A DNA stretch of 64,000 bases from Eurosta solidaginis (lineage: Eukaryota > Arthropoda > Insecta > Diptera > Tephritidae), in NCBI RefSeq assembly GCF_040869045.1, contig NC_090319.1, positions 261,966,897 through 262,030,896 of the forward strand, given 5' to 3'. Within the stretch, counting starts at the first letter, position 1, and every line of letters begins with the position of its first letter. Shown here one piece after another: positions 11,136 to 22,370 of the stretch. The translations under genes and the position numbers were made by a program. The notes below the pieces were generated by a model. It searched no databases and was not told the origin of the DNA. It saw only the letters and a program-made list of their open reading frames with translations.

Positions 11136-11689
11136 TCTGTTTTAACATATCTGCAGTACAATACTTTTAACGATTTTTGTTTACGTCTAGTACACTTACA
11201 GCTATTTCTGTTTTTTAATTATAATGCATACATTTTTTTATTGTGGCGCTAATGTCACACCAACAAACAAACGACGGTAGTGGAGAAGTTCATCAACCGA
11301 AGTTGGTGACACTGACGACTGGCCAGAAATAAATATTGGTAGAGAGATATACAAGTTCTTAAGCATATGGAATTTAATATTCTAGAATCTCTCAATAAGA
11401 GCTGAGATCCTTTTTTACTACGGAACCCAGTTCATACTCCATTGAAATATGAACCTTAATCCACGAAGGCAATAAATACCTCTAGCTCAAAGTAATCAAA
11501 TTGTCCGTAACGCAGCAATACCCTGTAGAAAAAATTTGAGACCGTCGTTTAAAACCTGGGGGTTGAATGACTATCTTCGAACTGATGCTAATCGGATGCA
11601 CATCGGAAAAGTTGGCAGGCAATCTTTTACCCACAGCGCTAAAACTGAGAAAAATTTGTTTTAATTAATTAATCAAAGGCAGCGAATAT
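11136..11689. other. No recognisable feature
   Basis: AT-rich non-coding DNA between two repeats. Confidence 0.3.
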
Positions 11690-11850
11690 TTCAGAACCAC
11701 TAACATGACTGAGCCATTGTAAGAGTGCAGGTTCGAATTCCACATACGGTATTTGAAGAGATTTACAAGCTTTAATCGAAACAACTGTCCCCTTGTTCGT
11801 CCAGATGTCACATTATTCAAATTTTTAGCAAAATATTGAATAATTGAAAG
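11690..11850 (+). mobile_element. SINE family B, old copy
   Basis: The block agagtgcaggttcgaattcc holds a B-box-like motif. It is followed by gatttacaagctttaatcg, aaacaactgtc and gatgtcacatta. The same order occurs in the two better copies at 21.0-21.8 kb. The A-box part is degraded. Confidence 0.6.
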
Positions 11851-12240
11851 ACAAAAATTTGACAGTTCTGACGTCACTGCATTCCAAAGCCTCTGTGTGT
11901 CAACAAACGTTTTTTTTTCTGAATAGTATTGCAGAAATGTAACAGAAAAAATCACCCTAATAGACATGCAATTGAACAACTACAGTTAAGTAAGTGATAT
12001 AATTTCACATATTAAATATTCGATTAAAAAAAATAATTAATCAAGTTCTAAGTTCATATTTACATCTAAAAACCCCCCACGGCAGCTTAGCCCAGAGAGA
12101 CTCTTGCGCTCTTAAATGACTGGCAGTTGCTCGGTTGTATTATTTTGTTGTTTCGTCAATTGTAATGTATTTTGATATATATTCATTTACTTTTGTAGGC
12201 AAATCTCATTGAACTTCACTTTGAAACCGCGAATTATAAT
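11851..12240. other. No recognisable feature
   Basis: Non-coding AT-rich sequence. Confidence 0.3.
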
Positions 12241-12959
12241 TGGCGCCCATTTAACTGACAAAATGAATTGTTTATTATTCTAACTAACACTGTTTCTATA
12301 CAAAAAGACCAGGCTGCAAACCAAAAAACAGGTCTATGTTGGTTGGCTGTGTCATTTTATGCACTGAGCATTTAAGTGGAGAGACTATAGCAATGCCAGT
12401 TTATAAAAGCAGCGACAAACAAGACATGGGATCAGTTTGATTTCAACACGTTGGTAGTAAATAATGGATAAGTATACTTAAGTATGAGTTTGTACTTCTA
12501 TTACAAGTGGTGAAAAAGCTTATGTAGGATAAATATGTATACTAAGTGAATCCCGTAGATTTCCAAGCAATGCTTAGTTACGTAAATTGAAGATCCTATT
12601 ACTCCAACTCTAGCAAAGGAGTTGGATTAAAAACAAACGCCAATAAATCTGAAGTACGTCACGACTATGAGAGCCTATAAAATCGAGAGAGAACAGTGTG
12701 AATGAATATGTTTTTTATATGGACACTGAGGAGTAAACGGTAAAGCTAGAGTGGACTAGCAAGAAGTGAAAAGATGGAAGTGAACATGATATTTTTCTGC
12801 ATTATCCGCTATGCATAATAATAATTTTACAAATCTTCACGATTCTCAGCAGAGGTGTCAATAGACGAAAAAATAAAACCGATTGAAGAACATGTTGAGG
12901 CCAATGGAGTTGCAAAGAGGTTCTGTTCCTCTCCTGCTATTTAAACTCTAATTTAGCAA

Positions 12960-13255
12960 GGCGTCAGTAGTGAAAAAATGGAATGCTGAAGACAAAGTAG
13001 ATGCACTATTCGTAAACTTAAAAAGGCGTGCAGCTGAAGTCCTACACATACATTCCAGAAGTAGAACTGGATAATTATGAAATACTGATTGGCGGAGTTG
13101 AGATTATAGCGAACATATCAAGCAAACATATCAAATAGAGCTGCAAACACGGTTTCCAATGGCGAATGAAAACTTGAGAGATTTATAAATGGAAACCGCA
13201 AACCGAGCTCTCTTCGAAATGGGAAGTTATAGTTGGGAGCTAACAACTCAGCACA
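12960..13255 (+). pseudogene. Decayed gag fragment of an LTR retrotransposon
   Basis: Read with two or three frame changes, this encodes a capsid-like helix region. It has a W-x2-EDKVDALF-x-NLKRRAAEVL block, then a DNYE block, then EHIKQTYQIELQTR and ANENLRDL. This order matches the Ty3/gypsy-type gag pattern in insects. Stops and frameshifts show it is dead. A ggcgcccat at 12243-12251, about 700 bp upstream, could be the start of a decayed tRNA-Lys primer-binding site, which would put gag at the expected distance; that link is weak. No protease, pol or LTR pair is seen. Confidence 0.5.
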
Positions 13256-13323
13256 ACTTTTAGTGGCATTTATCGCCTAAGTAAAGTTCTTCACCATCAA
13301 AATGAGGGATGGTATTATTAAGT

Positions 13324-13455
13324 GATGTATATTGGAACGATTTTCCGTGTCTTTCCCTTGTCTCGAGACCAAATTTGACAAGGGATGACGGAAAATCGTT
13401 CCAATATACATCATTTATCCACCCTGTTGGAAAATCAACAAAACAAAATAAATCA
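13324..13455 (+). mobile_element. Hairpin element of family C, flanked by a 12-bp direct repeat
   Basis: The arms at 13324-13362 and 13377-13412 are near-perfect inverted copies (gatgtatattggaacg, attttccgt, cccttgtc) around a 14-nt loop. A tail with caacaaaacaaaataaatca follows. The 12-mer gtattattaagt occurs immediately before (13312-13323) and immediately after (13456-13467), suggesting a target duplication. Related sequence lies at 30757 and at 51008. No protein is encoded. Confidence 0.65.
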
Positions 13456-13467
13456 GTATTATTAAGT

Positions 13468-14480
13468 ACGAGCCGGACCCGTGCGCATCTTGCGCAACCA
13501 ATATAAAAGTCTCTTATCAAATATCAGTTGTTCTATCAACGCGCTGCCATCTAGCGTATGATAGCAAGTGCCGGTAATGCAGTGCAAATATTCACAATAG
13601 TGACATAGTAAAAATAGATTTCTTTGTGTGCTAACAATCGTTTATTTTAACAAATTATTTTAATAAAATATAGCTAAACAAAAGCACTACGACCAAAACT
13701 GTTCAAAGCTCGCTAATAGCCCGAATCTCCATATCTACAACCGAAACTTTATTTATAGATTTGGATTCCAAATAAGAGCGAAAAAGGGACCTGTACATAA
13801 AAACAGCAATTAGAAATAATATATATGATAAAGACCAAGAAGTGGCCTACAGCAGTGACCTTGTAAGTGAACTAACGTAACCCTCAGAAAGCAGAGTAAG
13901 CTACTCGGTCAGTTGTTTCCAAGGAGGAAAGACTTTTGGGAATATAAAGATTCAGAAATAGCGAGGGTCTTTGTTGACTCCAGCCAGAGTGTCCAGTCCA
14001 GTTATGAAAAGCAGAAAAAGGAGACTTTTGCTGAGTTGGGAAAGATAGGAAGAGGAAGGCTTGTTCTCCCTCTAAGACTTTTTTTTGGAGTTAGCTATCA
14101 CGAAGCATGATTGCAGGCGATTAAAAGCCGAATAATGATGACGATGACTACATCTAAATATCATTAATTTGAACCAAATTGATGCATAGTTGTGACAAAT
14201 TGACACTTTATGTTGGCTGGGGATGTGTAAATGCCCCTTTTTAACACGCTTATGTTAGCTTCACTTGTATGTGTGCTTGTTTGTAACTATATAGGCTGGG
14301 TGCGCAAAGGAGAGTTAGACCAATCTAAGGGCATTTATTGAAGACTCGCGGCAGCGGATACACGATCCTGTGTGCTACGGTGCTATCAACATCAATTATC
14401 TAAGTGGATTGTACATACAAAAACAGCACCATATTTGCGTGTTTTTTAGTTTTTGTTAACTATATTTATTTTATTAATTT
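13468..14480. other. No recognisable feature
   Basis: AT-rich non-coding sequence. A 65-codon frame at 13913-14110 starts at a non-ATG codon and shows no known motif. Confidence 0.3.
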
Positions 14481-14577
14481 ATTGCCTATTTTGTCAAGCA
14501 CATTTTGTCAGAAAACAATTGACAGAACCATTTTTTAGAGAAAAAAATTCAGAGGTCAAATTTCAGAAGGAAAAATT

Positions 14578-14658
14578 GCAGAAAGTAGTCAGACGACAAA
14601 AGAGCATTTCATTTTGCACAAATTTTAATATTTTTTTTGGCGTCTGATTACTTTCTGC
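14578..14658. repeat. Imperfect hairpin (18-nt arms)
   Basis: Arm 14578-14595 (gcagaaagtagtcagacg) pairs with 14641-14658 with one mismatch. Flanking DNA on both sides is rich in ttcagaa/ttctgaa and roughly mirrors itself between 14500 and 14710, so the hairpin may be the core of a larger decayed palindrome. Confidence 0.55.
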
Positions 14659-14789
14659 ATTTTGACTTCTGAATTTTGACTTCAGAAATTTAATTTCAGT
14701 TTTGACTTCGGAATTTTGGTTTTCTAAAAAAGGGTTGTGTTTAATGTTTTCTGAAAGAATGTGTTTCAGAATTTTTGTTTTCTGAAGTT

Positions 14790-16080
14790 ATGAGGGAACC
14801 GGTAAAAACCTGTGTGGAGATTTGGTAATTCGGTTTAACTCCGTTTTGCAGCCCTGTAAGTATGTTTGGTTTTAACTTTGTGGGCATATATGGATGTATG
14901 TTGGTTTGAATATGTAATTAATTGAAAAGTGTGCTTATGATCAAATACGAGGTTGCCCTGCTGTCATTTCCACCATTATTCTCGATGGCATTGAATTTCC
15001 ATACGTAGACTTGAAAATTTCATGATAAGTAGATAAATGTATGCACGTAAGTATTTAATAGTGATTGCATACAATTTTCATATAAAATGCGAATGTTGAC
15101 GATGACACACACAAACGCACAAAATTTCAATAAATACGCAATTAAATTCCCTGTTTGAAAATTTGAATTTTCTTTTGTATTTATAATTGGCATTCACATT
15201 GAAAGTGAGATGTCTTTATTTTTTCATCCATACCTAATTTTACCATTTAGTAAGTCGCTATGTTAGGAATAGAAAATATTTTTTCGAGCAATACAAAAAT
15301 GCTATTAAACTTAATTGGTTCGGAAATCTCGAGGCAACTAAAAATTATGAATGCCATTGAGCATTAATTAATACAATAAAAAAGCACTTTAAATGAGTGG
15401 CAAGTTCTTCAATTTTAGGGCTCAGGACTAACTTATGTGTTTGTGTGGCAATAAGCTTTACGCATAATATATGTACTTATGATTAGGAATATAAATAAAT
15501 TTATACATGTTAATTTGTGCGTGTGTACAATACAATACTTATGCTCTTATTTTTATGCGATTCGTTTTGAGATCTTTAAGTGCCTAAAAATAGGCGTTTG
15601 AACGTGCGCCAACGCCATTTTAATTTTTTTCTTTAAGTTTCAATAGCACAAATGCATGGGAGAAAAGCACACTAACCATTAGACTGGTTCGGCCCCCATA
15701 CGAAGTAAAAGAGTACAAGAGAGTACAAGACGAAATGTTTTATTTTTTATTGAAGCTTTGTTGTTCGATACATGGCTTTTAAAATTAATATGTTATTTTT
15801 GTGGTCTACAGAGGCCCTCTGATTTCTTTTACTCTCCGTTTGAGTAGTTTTTCCTTATTTCCTTTTTTTGTAGTTTGTTGCAACGGGAAGCATTATTTAA
15901 GGGGTTATAACAACGTAGGTAAAGAAATCTGTATAAAAAGACTTCAGAGTAGTATCTTCTCAAAATCAAGTAAATCCCAATAAATACAAAGTCTCAAGAA
16001 AATCTTAATTCAAATCAATGTTTGCATTTGCTACGCCAGAGTAGCAGTAGCAACGAAAAATATACTATGCTACCGTCTAT
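14790..16080. other. No recognisable feature
   Basis: AT-rich DNA with short low-complexity stretches only. Confidence 0.3.
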
Positions 16081-16650
16081 GAACATGAGCAGATCATATA
16101 GCAGAGCCAAAGATTATCGATAATAAAGATGTTGCAGGCGCAAACTTCGGTGGAAAGCAGCGGAGCGTAACAAAATTCTAGTAGGTCACTTTCACCACAC
16201 CAAAAACTTTAACACAATGTTTAACATAATTTAAGCACAGAAATACACTGATTGGAGTTTTAGAGAGTAAAAGTTAAAATTCTGAACACATTACCTGAAT
16301 AAAAAGTGTACAAATAATTATTAAATAACAAATACAGACAGTGGTAGTTAACAAATTCTGCTGTTGGAAGTGGTGAATGTGACCTACTAGAAGTTTTGTG
16401 AAGCTTGCTTCACACGATTTTTCGTCCCTGCAACATCTTTATTTTCGATAATCTTTGGCAGAGCTGTGGCATAAAAAAGTGATATTATTCCCTAGGCACT
16501 GCCATGAGTTACGACGTGTTTTGATGCAAATAGCAGAATAAAAACTACGAACGAAATGCTATTTATAGTGAAGCGATAGCAAAAATCAATATATTACTAT
16601 CTGCTCTGTTGGGCGTTGTTTTGTAGAGCTCTGCTCTATGCTCTGTTCAT
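16081..16650. mobile_element. MITE-like inverted-repeat element
   Basis: The inner arms at about 16105-16210 and 16370-16480 are inverted copies: ccaaagattatcga-aataaa, gatgttgcagg and ctagtaggtcac in one arm, their complements in the other. The outer blocks gaacatgagcagatcatata (16081) and the complement of gaacatgaacagagcata (about 16640) extend the symmetry. The interior has no open frame of note. Exact ends and a target duplication were not resolved. Confidence 0.6.
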
Positions 16651-17375
16651 GTTCATTGCCGGAACAATAGCAAAAAAAACTACACAGTAAGTATTTTCAA
16701 TCACTGTTTCAAATAGAAAACTTTAAATATGTAATCTGAATTGAAGCTTAGGGTTTCAATAGTCTGAAACATATTAACCAATCCGGTCGTCTTGTACCCA
16801 TGAATACATTGTTGAGCACTTCGCGTAAGCTACTTTCTAGGCACGTCCTTTTAAGCATTTGGAGACAGTTTCTACCTGCACAAGGGCCTTCAACCCCTTT
16901 TTATACAAGCTACTTATTATTCCAATGCCTGTGCTAATATGCGAATAATATAGAATTTCTTTGGTGTACTCTAATTCTTTATAACAAATAGTGAAGCAAA
17001 AAAAAAAAATGCGAGTTGTATATAAATAAATAAGTGGCAGAGTCTATGGAACAACATATGTACTTAAAAAACAACAACAAAAGAGGAATTAAACCTGTAT
17101 TATAAAGGATAATATAAAAAATCAAAATTTTTGGTAAATAAGTTGCATGGAGTACCTAAGTGGAAGTTAACTAACCAGCAGTAGTAAGGAATACTAAAGT
17201 TAGATAAACACACAACAAAAGGAAATGTGAAAAAAACTCCGGCATAACAAAATTCGTATCGAAAATCAATTTTTATTATTTTATATGCACAGAATGTTTG
17301 CTTTCAGAGTTCAATACACCATGCATTTGGTTTTTGAATACATAGGTATAAGTATGAGAATAAGTGTAGATATGT
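16651..17375. other. No recognisable feature
   Basis: AT-rich non-coding DNA. Confidence 0.3.
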
Positions 17376-18697
17376 ACAGCGGCAAACATGAAAATAGCAA
17401 TGGCATTTTTTTTAACGAATTCTGTTTTTACTTTCTATAATTAAAGAAAAAGCTTTTACGAAGTTTCAACTAAAACTATGCAAATAAATCTAAAAACTTG
17501 TTTCGAAAAAACTCGAAAATTTTGAACTTATCTATTATTTAGAATTAAAAAAAATTTTTTTGAGTATGATGTTTTGCAGCCGAATTAATCCAAGTCCAAC
17601 GGAGTACAAGTTACAGGTCTCTTAAAACCGCTTTGATTTTTGACAATTTTTTTTTTCCAAACAGATTGCTTTTCATACAAACAATAAAGCTACCAAACAA
17701 ACATTTGGGTTAGAGAACGTATCCATTTCTAACGTATTTCTCTAAGGTAAAAAGTAAGAAGAAGATTTTGGGAAACTGTCGAGAAATACAGCAGGGGACG
17801 TTGTTCTCGATATCGAGAAAAGGGTAAGAATTCTAAATAGATTCTAAAGTCGAGTTCTAATTTGTTTCTAAAGTAAATTTCAAATTGATGCGCAATTAAA
17901 TTAAATTATTTAAAATTGATTAAATATTCATTGTTATATTATTTCAAATACTTTTAATGGATTATAAGCTTAAACAGTTAATAATAATTCAAAACATATC
18001 TTAAACGAAATTTCGCTGCCCCTTGTTCATTTAGTATTTAGCTGGTTGTTTTGGGATATGGATAAGGACAAGTTTTCTTCATAATGACAGTCAAATAGCA
18101 TGTCAACAATTTGCTCACTTTCCCTCTTTAACTTTTTTTTATTAATTTTCACCAAATAATAATAATTATTACAAATTAAAGACTGACTCTGCAACTAAAA
18201 ATATTTTCGCACAACTTGTGGTACAAGATAAAACTGTGACAACGTCGCATTTTTAGTGATTCTCAAATCGTTCTCTAATCGAATTCTAACCTAATTCTCC
18301 AACCTAGTTTTCGGTTAGAGATGCATTATAGAACTACATTAAATTCTAATGTAAAATCACAATATATCTCTAATGTTAGAAACTGTGTTTGCTGCGTATG
18401 CGCCCTTCTTATGGAACAAATTCAAAACAGCCAAAAAAAAGTTAAATATCAATGCGAATTTTGAGAGACCTATTTTGTAAGCCTTCATTTGATTGGGCTA
18501 AAAAATTGTATTCTCTAAAAACTTCAGAAAAATCCCAATAAAAAGTAGTAATTTTCGCAAAACTTTCTGGAATTTTCAGATTTTTTCGAAACCGTTTCAT
18601 CGAATTTTTTCTAAAATTATCGAAAATAAAAAGGAGAAATTTAATTCACGAAACTGGACAGAAATTGCCACAGTTATTTTCGTGTTCGTTGCTGTAC
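17376..18697. mobile_element. AT-rich foldback family, copy with both termini and an internal insertion
   Basis: The left terminus (tacagcggcaaacatgaaaa then tagcaatggcat) is the inverse of the right terminus (ttgccacagttattttcgtg then ttcgttgctgta). Arms run about 17376-17690 and 18410-18697. The left arm has cgaattaatccaagtccaac and the right arm has ttgattgggcta. The centre, about 17700-18400, has no counterpart in the 10.5- and 28.2-kb copies and is probably a later insertion with its own ctaatgttagaaa-type repeats. No protein is encoded. Confidence 0.55.
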
Positions 18698-19440
18698 TTA
18701 TATCGACATATGGATATATATACATATTGGTGTATTTTCGTAAAACCAAGAACAAATGGGACCAGCCTGCCATAAGAGCAACTCTCAGCAGTTTCGAAAT
18801 TGTTTACTTTGTTGCGGGTGTATGTGTCTGACCGAGGAAAACTACTGAAAATGTGCATAGCTTAGTACGCTATCAAGTAGATGGAATGATTGGTATTCAA
18901 TACGGTATATGTAAATGATTTGATTAGATTTTCATGCTTTTTGCTTGATGTAATAAAGTTGAGTATATTCAAACTGAGGACGGCAGTTTTTTCGTCGGTA
19001 CATTAAAATCACCCATCAAAAAAGACCAAAAAACCAGAGACCCTTAAAAGCTTATAAAATAAAAGAGGCGAAAGTTAAACACTATCTTGCGACAAACAGC
19101 AGACCTCGTCGTATGAGATTTGCCCTTTTTAATCAAATTTTATATTGGAAATCATGAAAAAAACTTAGACTTCGAGACACTACCACGAATTTGACACTCT
19201 TGTGTATGACCTAGTTGTTTGGCTGATAAAACATTAAGTCTTTATTAAAAAAGGTTGTTTTGTATCCGATTTGTAAACACAAAACTAAAAGTTTCAAGAA
19301 AGGAAAAAAAAAACAAATAAACTCGAAGAAAATAATGATAACCTCTTCATAGCGGCGAGCACTAAGTAAGTGGTGCGTATATTTGCCCGGAATCACATAC
19401 CTAGATGTATTTCGATGAGCTGCCCTAATCTTAGGCTCAC
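18698..19440. other. No recognisable feature
   Basis: AT-rich non-coding DNA. Confidence 0.3.
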
Positions 19441-19973
19441 ATATGAAAGGCCGGCAATAAAAATTGTATTTATTTTAATAGTAAATAAAGGCGAAACTTA
19501 TAAATATATACGTAAAAGTGCCGTAAAAAAATAAAACGGCAGTAAAAGCTGGACTTATAATTTTTTCCCAAAAACATGAACTTACCGTTTGTTTCTATAA
19601 GAAGCAGAGCAGTTTCAGGATCACTTGGGGATTATTTTAGGTATCATTTCGGGAAAACTTCAAAACTATTTCTGGTCTGGAAAGGATGCTTAAACTACCT
19701 CAAATTGTCTCCAAACGGTCTGGAAACAGTTTTGAAATTTCCCGAAATGATACCTAACCCCAAAGTGATTCTGAAATTGTTCGGAATTGAATTTTCCGGT
19801 ATTTCTGCTTCTTATGGAAAAATCAGAAGTCAATGTTTTATGGGAAAAATTTATAAGTCCAGCTTTTGCTACCGTTTAGTTTTTTTACCGTACTTTTACG
19901 GATATCTTTATTATAAGTTTAAATTTTATTCACTCTTAAAATAAATACAACTTTTATTGTCGGCCTTTCATAT
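19441..19973. mobile_element. 533-bp nearly complete palindrome (foldback MITE)
   Basis: The left end atatgaaaggccggcaataa is mirrored by the right end ttattgtcggcctttcatat. Symmetry continues inward: gtatttattttaa, acttataa, gtaaaagt, aaaagctggacttataa, gaagcagag and aggtatcatttcgggaaa. Arms are about 245 nt around a roughly 35-nt centre near 19700. The 122-codon frame at 19576-19944 reads across the palindrome and has no family resemblance. RNA from either strand would form a long hairpin. Confidence 0.8.
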
Positions 19974-21018
19974 ATAACTCGAGAATCCCAAAATTATCGA
20001 CAACATTTTTTAGAACCGTTATAAACTGCAACATTTGCAAGGGTGATAGGAGCTAATTCGAGTTCAGATTCGGACTCAGCATTAAACGGGTGCGGGCAAA
20101 TATACTGAACATTTTTTAAACTATGAATTCCTGGCGTTTTCGGTACACAAAAAAGTTGGTATCTCTGCTTTGACATCCCTAATTCGCAAGCACCAAAATA
20201 CACACAAAGCTTTAAAATGTTGCATGCCTTTTTTTAAAATCCACACAAAAGCATTTTTATTGTGGTTGCTCCTGCTTTTATGTATTCACTTGCACCCGTG
20301 TATGATACGCGTGAATAGGTGAGATATGCAACAATTGACTGCACAACAGCAAATGAATCGAAACACGCGCCCAAATCCGAACACAAATTCAATACTCTCA
20401 ACTTTATCACAAAATTTACAAATAGCGGTCGATTTTATGACGCTCTAAATTGAATCATAAAAAATGCTTAATTGTTTCTAATAAAGAAAGACCAACTTTT
20501 CTGTAAATCGACGCACACACATATACATACATATATTGGAAGTGCATATGCATTGTTTTCAATCGAATTGCCTCTAGTTTTGTAAAGTTTATTATTGCAT
20601 TTTGGTTTATTCAACAAATTAATTAAGAGCGCTGAGTGTTAATGGCGGCGCGGGAGATATACATATCAACATCAATGGTACGGTAGGCTGATCCATAGAA
20701 TGCATTTGAACTAATTATTTTTTCATTATAGTCTGATCTAAGAAAAGTGTGAAGCTGAAATCACTTTAATTCTTTATGGAATTAAATAATTTAAAAAATT
20801 CTAATATTAATGAGTCGAAATTGAAGATTTATCTCTATGTGTTAACAGTAGGGCTCACTGAATTGCCAAATAAATTAACAAAAATACTGTACACGGGAAT
20901 AATAGGCCTGATTACATTCACGACGGCGGCTGCAAAGCGACATCTGTCAAATTGTTGTGACACATGTTCGTGAGAGTCGCAGCACGACAATATATCACGA
21001 ATGCCGTTGTAGTCAGAT
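19974..21018. other. No recognisable feature
   Basis: AT-rich non-coding DNA. No gene or clear repeat is visible. Confidence 0.3.
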
Positions 21019-21031
21019 TAAACCTAATTAT

Positions 21032-21207
21032 TTATTTAATAATTTGGGGAAAATTTACACAACGTGACATCAGGACGGACAAGGCGACAGCTGTTTCGAT
21101 TATACCTTGTAAATATCTTCAAAGCCTTTTCTCCCGGGAGTGGGAGTCGAACCCGCACTCTTACGATAGTTGAAATGGTTACAAACGCATTCAGCTACGT
21201 CATGCCT
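21032..21207 (-). mobile_element. SINE family B, antisense copy
   Basis: Read on the minus strand: an A-box-like tagctgaatgcg, a B-box ggttcgactccc preceded by gagtgc, then tttgaagatatttacaaggt, aatcgaaacagctgtc, gatgtcacgttg and an AT tail ending in attattaaataaa. The tRNA-like promoter places it among tRNA-derived SINEs, transcribed by RNA polymerase III. It is not a tRNA gene because no cloverleaf acceptor pairing is visible. Confidence 0.65.
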
Positions 21208-21594
21208 TAGTTGTTGTAAAGTTTTTCCCAATTGCCTTCTTTTTGCATATTTTAATCTTTTACACATTGCATACTTCGTATGCAATTATGTGTTAAAGCT
21301 ATGCTTGGTACGGCGGTTTTCAAAGAAACTTTGGTATTGTTGCTGTTTTTGTTCTATTTATAGAACTACAACGAATTAACCAATTTTGTCTGTTTGTATG
21401 ATTTAATCGGGGATTGCCCGTATTGCTTTTTTAAATGTATGAAAACATTTATTTGAAGCAATTTTTTAATTTTATAATTTACTTAATAAACAACGTGACA
21501 TGACATCCGACAACATGACATACGAAGTATGCAATGTGTAAAAGATTAAAATATGCAAAAAGAAGGCAATTGGGAAAAACTTTAAAACAACTAA

Positions 21595-21770
21595 GGCATG
21601 ACGTAGCTGAATGCGTTTGTAACCATTTCAACTATCGTAGGAGTGCGGGTTCGACTCCCACTCCCGGGAGAAAAGGCTTTGAAGATATTTACAAGGTATA
21701 ATCGAAACAGCTGTCGCCATTTCCGTCCTGATGTCACGTTGTTTAAATTTTTCCCAAATTATTAAATAAA
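21595..21770 (+). mobile_element. SINE family B, sense copy
   Basis: Near-identical to the antisense copy at 21032-21207, in the opposite orientation. Box A-like tagctgaatgcg sits at about 21605 and box B ggttcgactccc at about 21648. The two copies differ at only a few positions (for example ttccgtcc versus ttgtccgtcc), so they arose recently from one source or by inverted duplication. Confidence 0.7.
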
Positions 21771-22104
21771 TTATAAAATTAAAAAATTGCTTCAAATAAA
21801 TGTTTTCATACATTTAAAAAAGCAATACGGGCAATCCCCGATTAAATCATATAAACCTAATTATATTTTCACGTAGCGGCAGTGAGTGGCATTCTTCTTA
21901 TTTTCTCAATCAAAACCAAAATAGAAGTAAATAACAGATAATGAAAGCTAAAATAATCCTCTTGGGTGTATTTTTTCGCTACTGTTTGCTTTAAAGCTTC
22001 ACTGTGCTACTACAACGATATGAAAACTAACTGAATCATTAGGTTCCGTGTCTTTCTATATAAATTATTTTCTACTTACGCTGTCGTTGTTATTGTATCA
22101 GTGT

Positions 22105-22370
22105 TTTTATATTACTTATTTAATTAATTGGCGCTTAATCGTTTGAACATTTGTGACCGTCCGCCAAAGTACGCCATTCACTTCTTCGCTCTGCTAACTG
22201 GCGTCAATTGCTCACGTCAAGGAAATTTAAGTCGTTTTCCAACTGGTCCTTCCAGCGGAGTGAGGGTCGCCCTCTTGCTCTGCTTCCATAGGCGGGCTCC
22301 GGTACAAATACTTTCTTAGACGGAGCATCGTCTTTCATTCGCATAACATGACACTGCGTTTTAATTCGTT
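22105..22370 (-). mobile_element. RTE-like LINE, C-terminal end and 3' tail
   Basis: On the minus strand the frame gives a VMRMKDDAP block, then KKVF, then YGSRARGRPSLRWKDQLEND, then an NWRQLAERR block, matching the C-terminal region of RTE-like LINE proteins. The tail ends in agcgccaattaattaaataa. It is 5'-truncated; nothing of the reverse transcriptase is left. The 63-codon plus-strand frame here is its shadow. Confidence 0.75.

Larger units (their letters stand above)
21032..21851. mobile_element. Composite 820-bp insertion: two inverted SINEs, flanked by 13-bp direct repeats
   Basis: The 13-mer taaacctaattat lies at 21019-21031 and 21852-21864, directly at both edges. Inside, arms at about 21032-21283 and 21519-21770 are inverted copies of a SINE plus about 75 bp more (to gcatacttcgtatg). 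A second, nested inverted pair, 21395-21490 and 21765-21851 (gatttaatcggggattgccc and its complement), frames the right-hand SINE. The whole can fold into a large stem. It behaves as one insertion, judging from the outer duplication. Confidence 0.7.

Noticed and set aside
12242..12259. Third tRNA-Lys primer-binding site
   Set aside because: Only about the first ten bases match, which is too short alone; kept only as weak context for the gag relic.
21595..21665. tRNA gene near tagctgaatgcg...ggttcgactccc
   Set aside because: No closed cloverleaf is visible, and the sequence is followed by a SINE body also present in two other copies.
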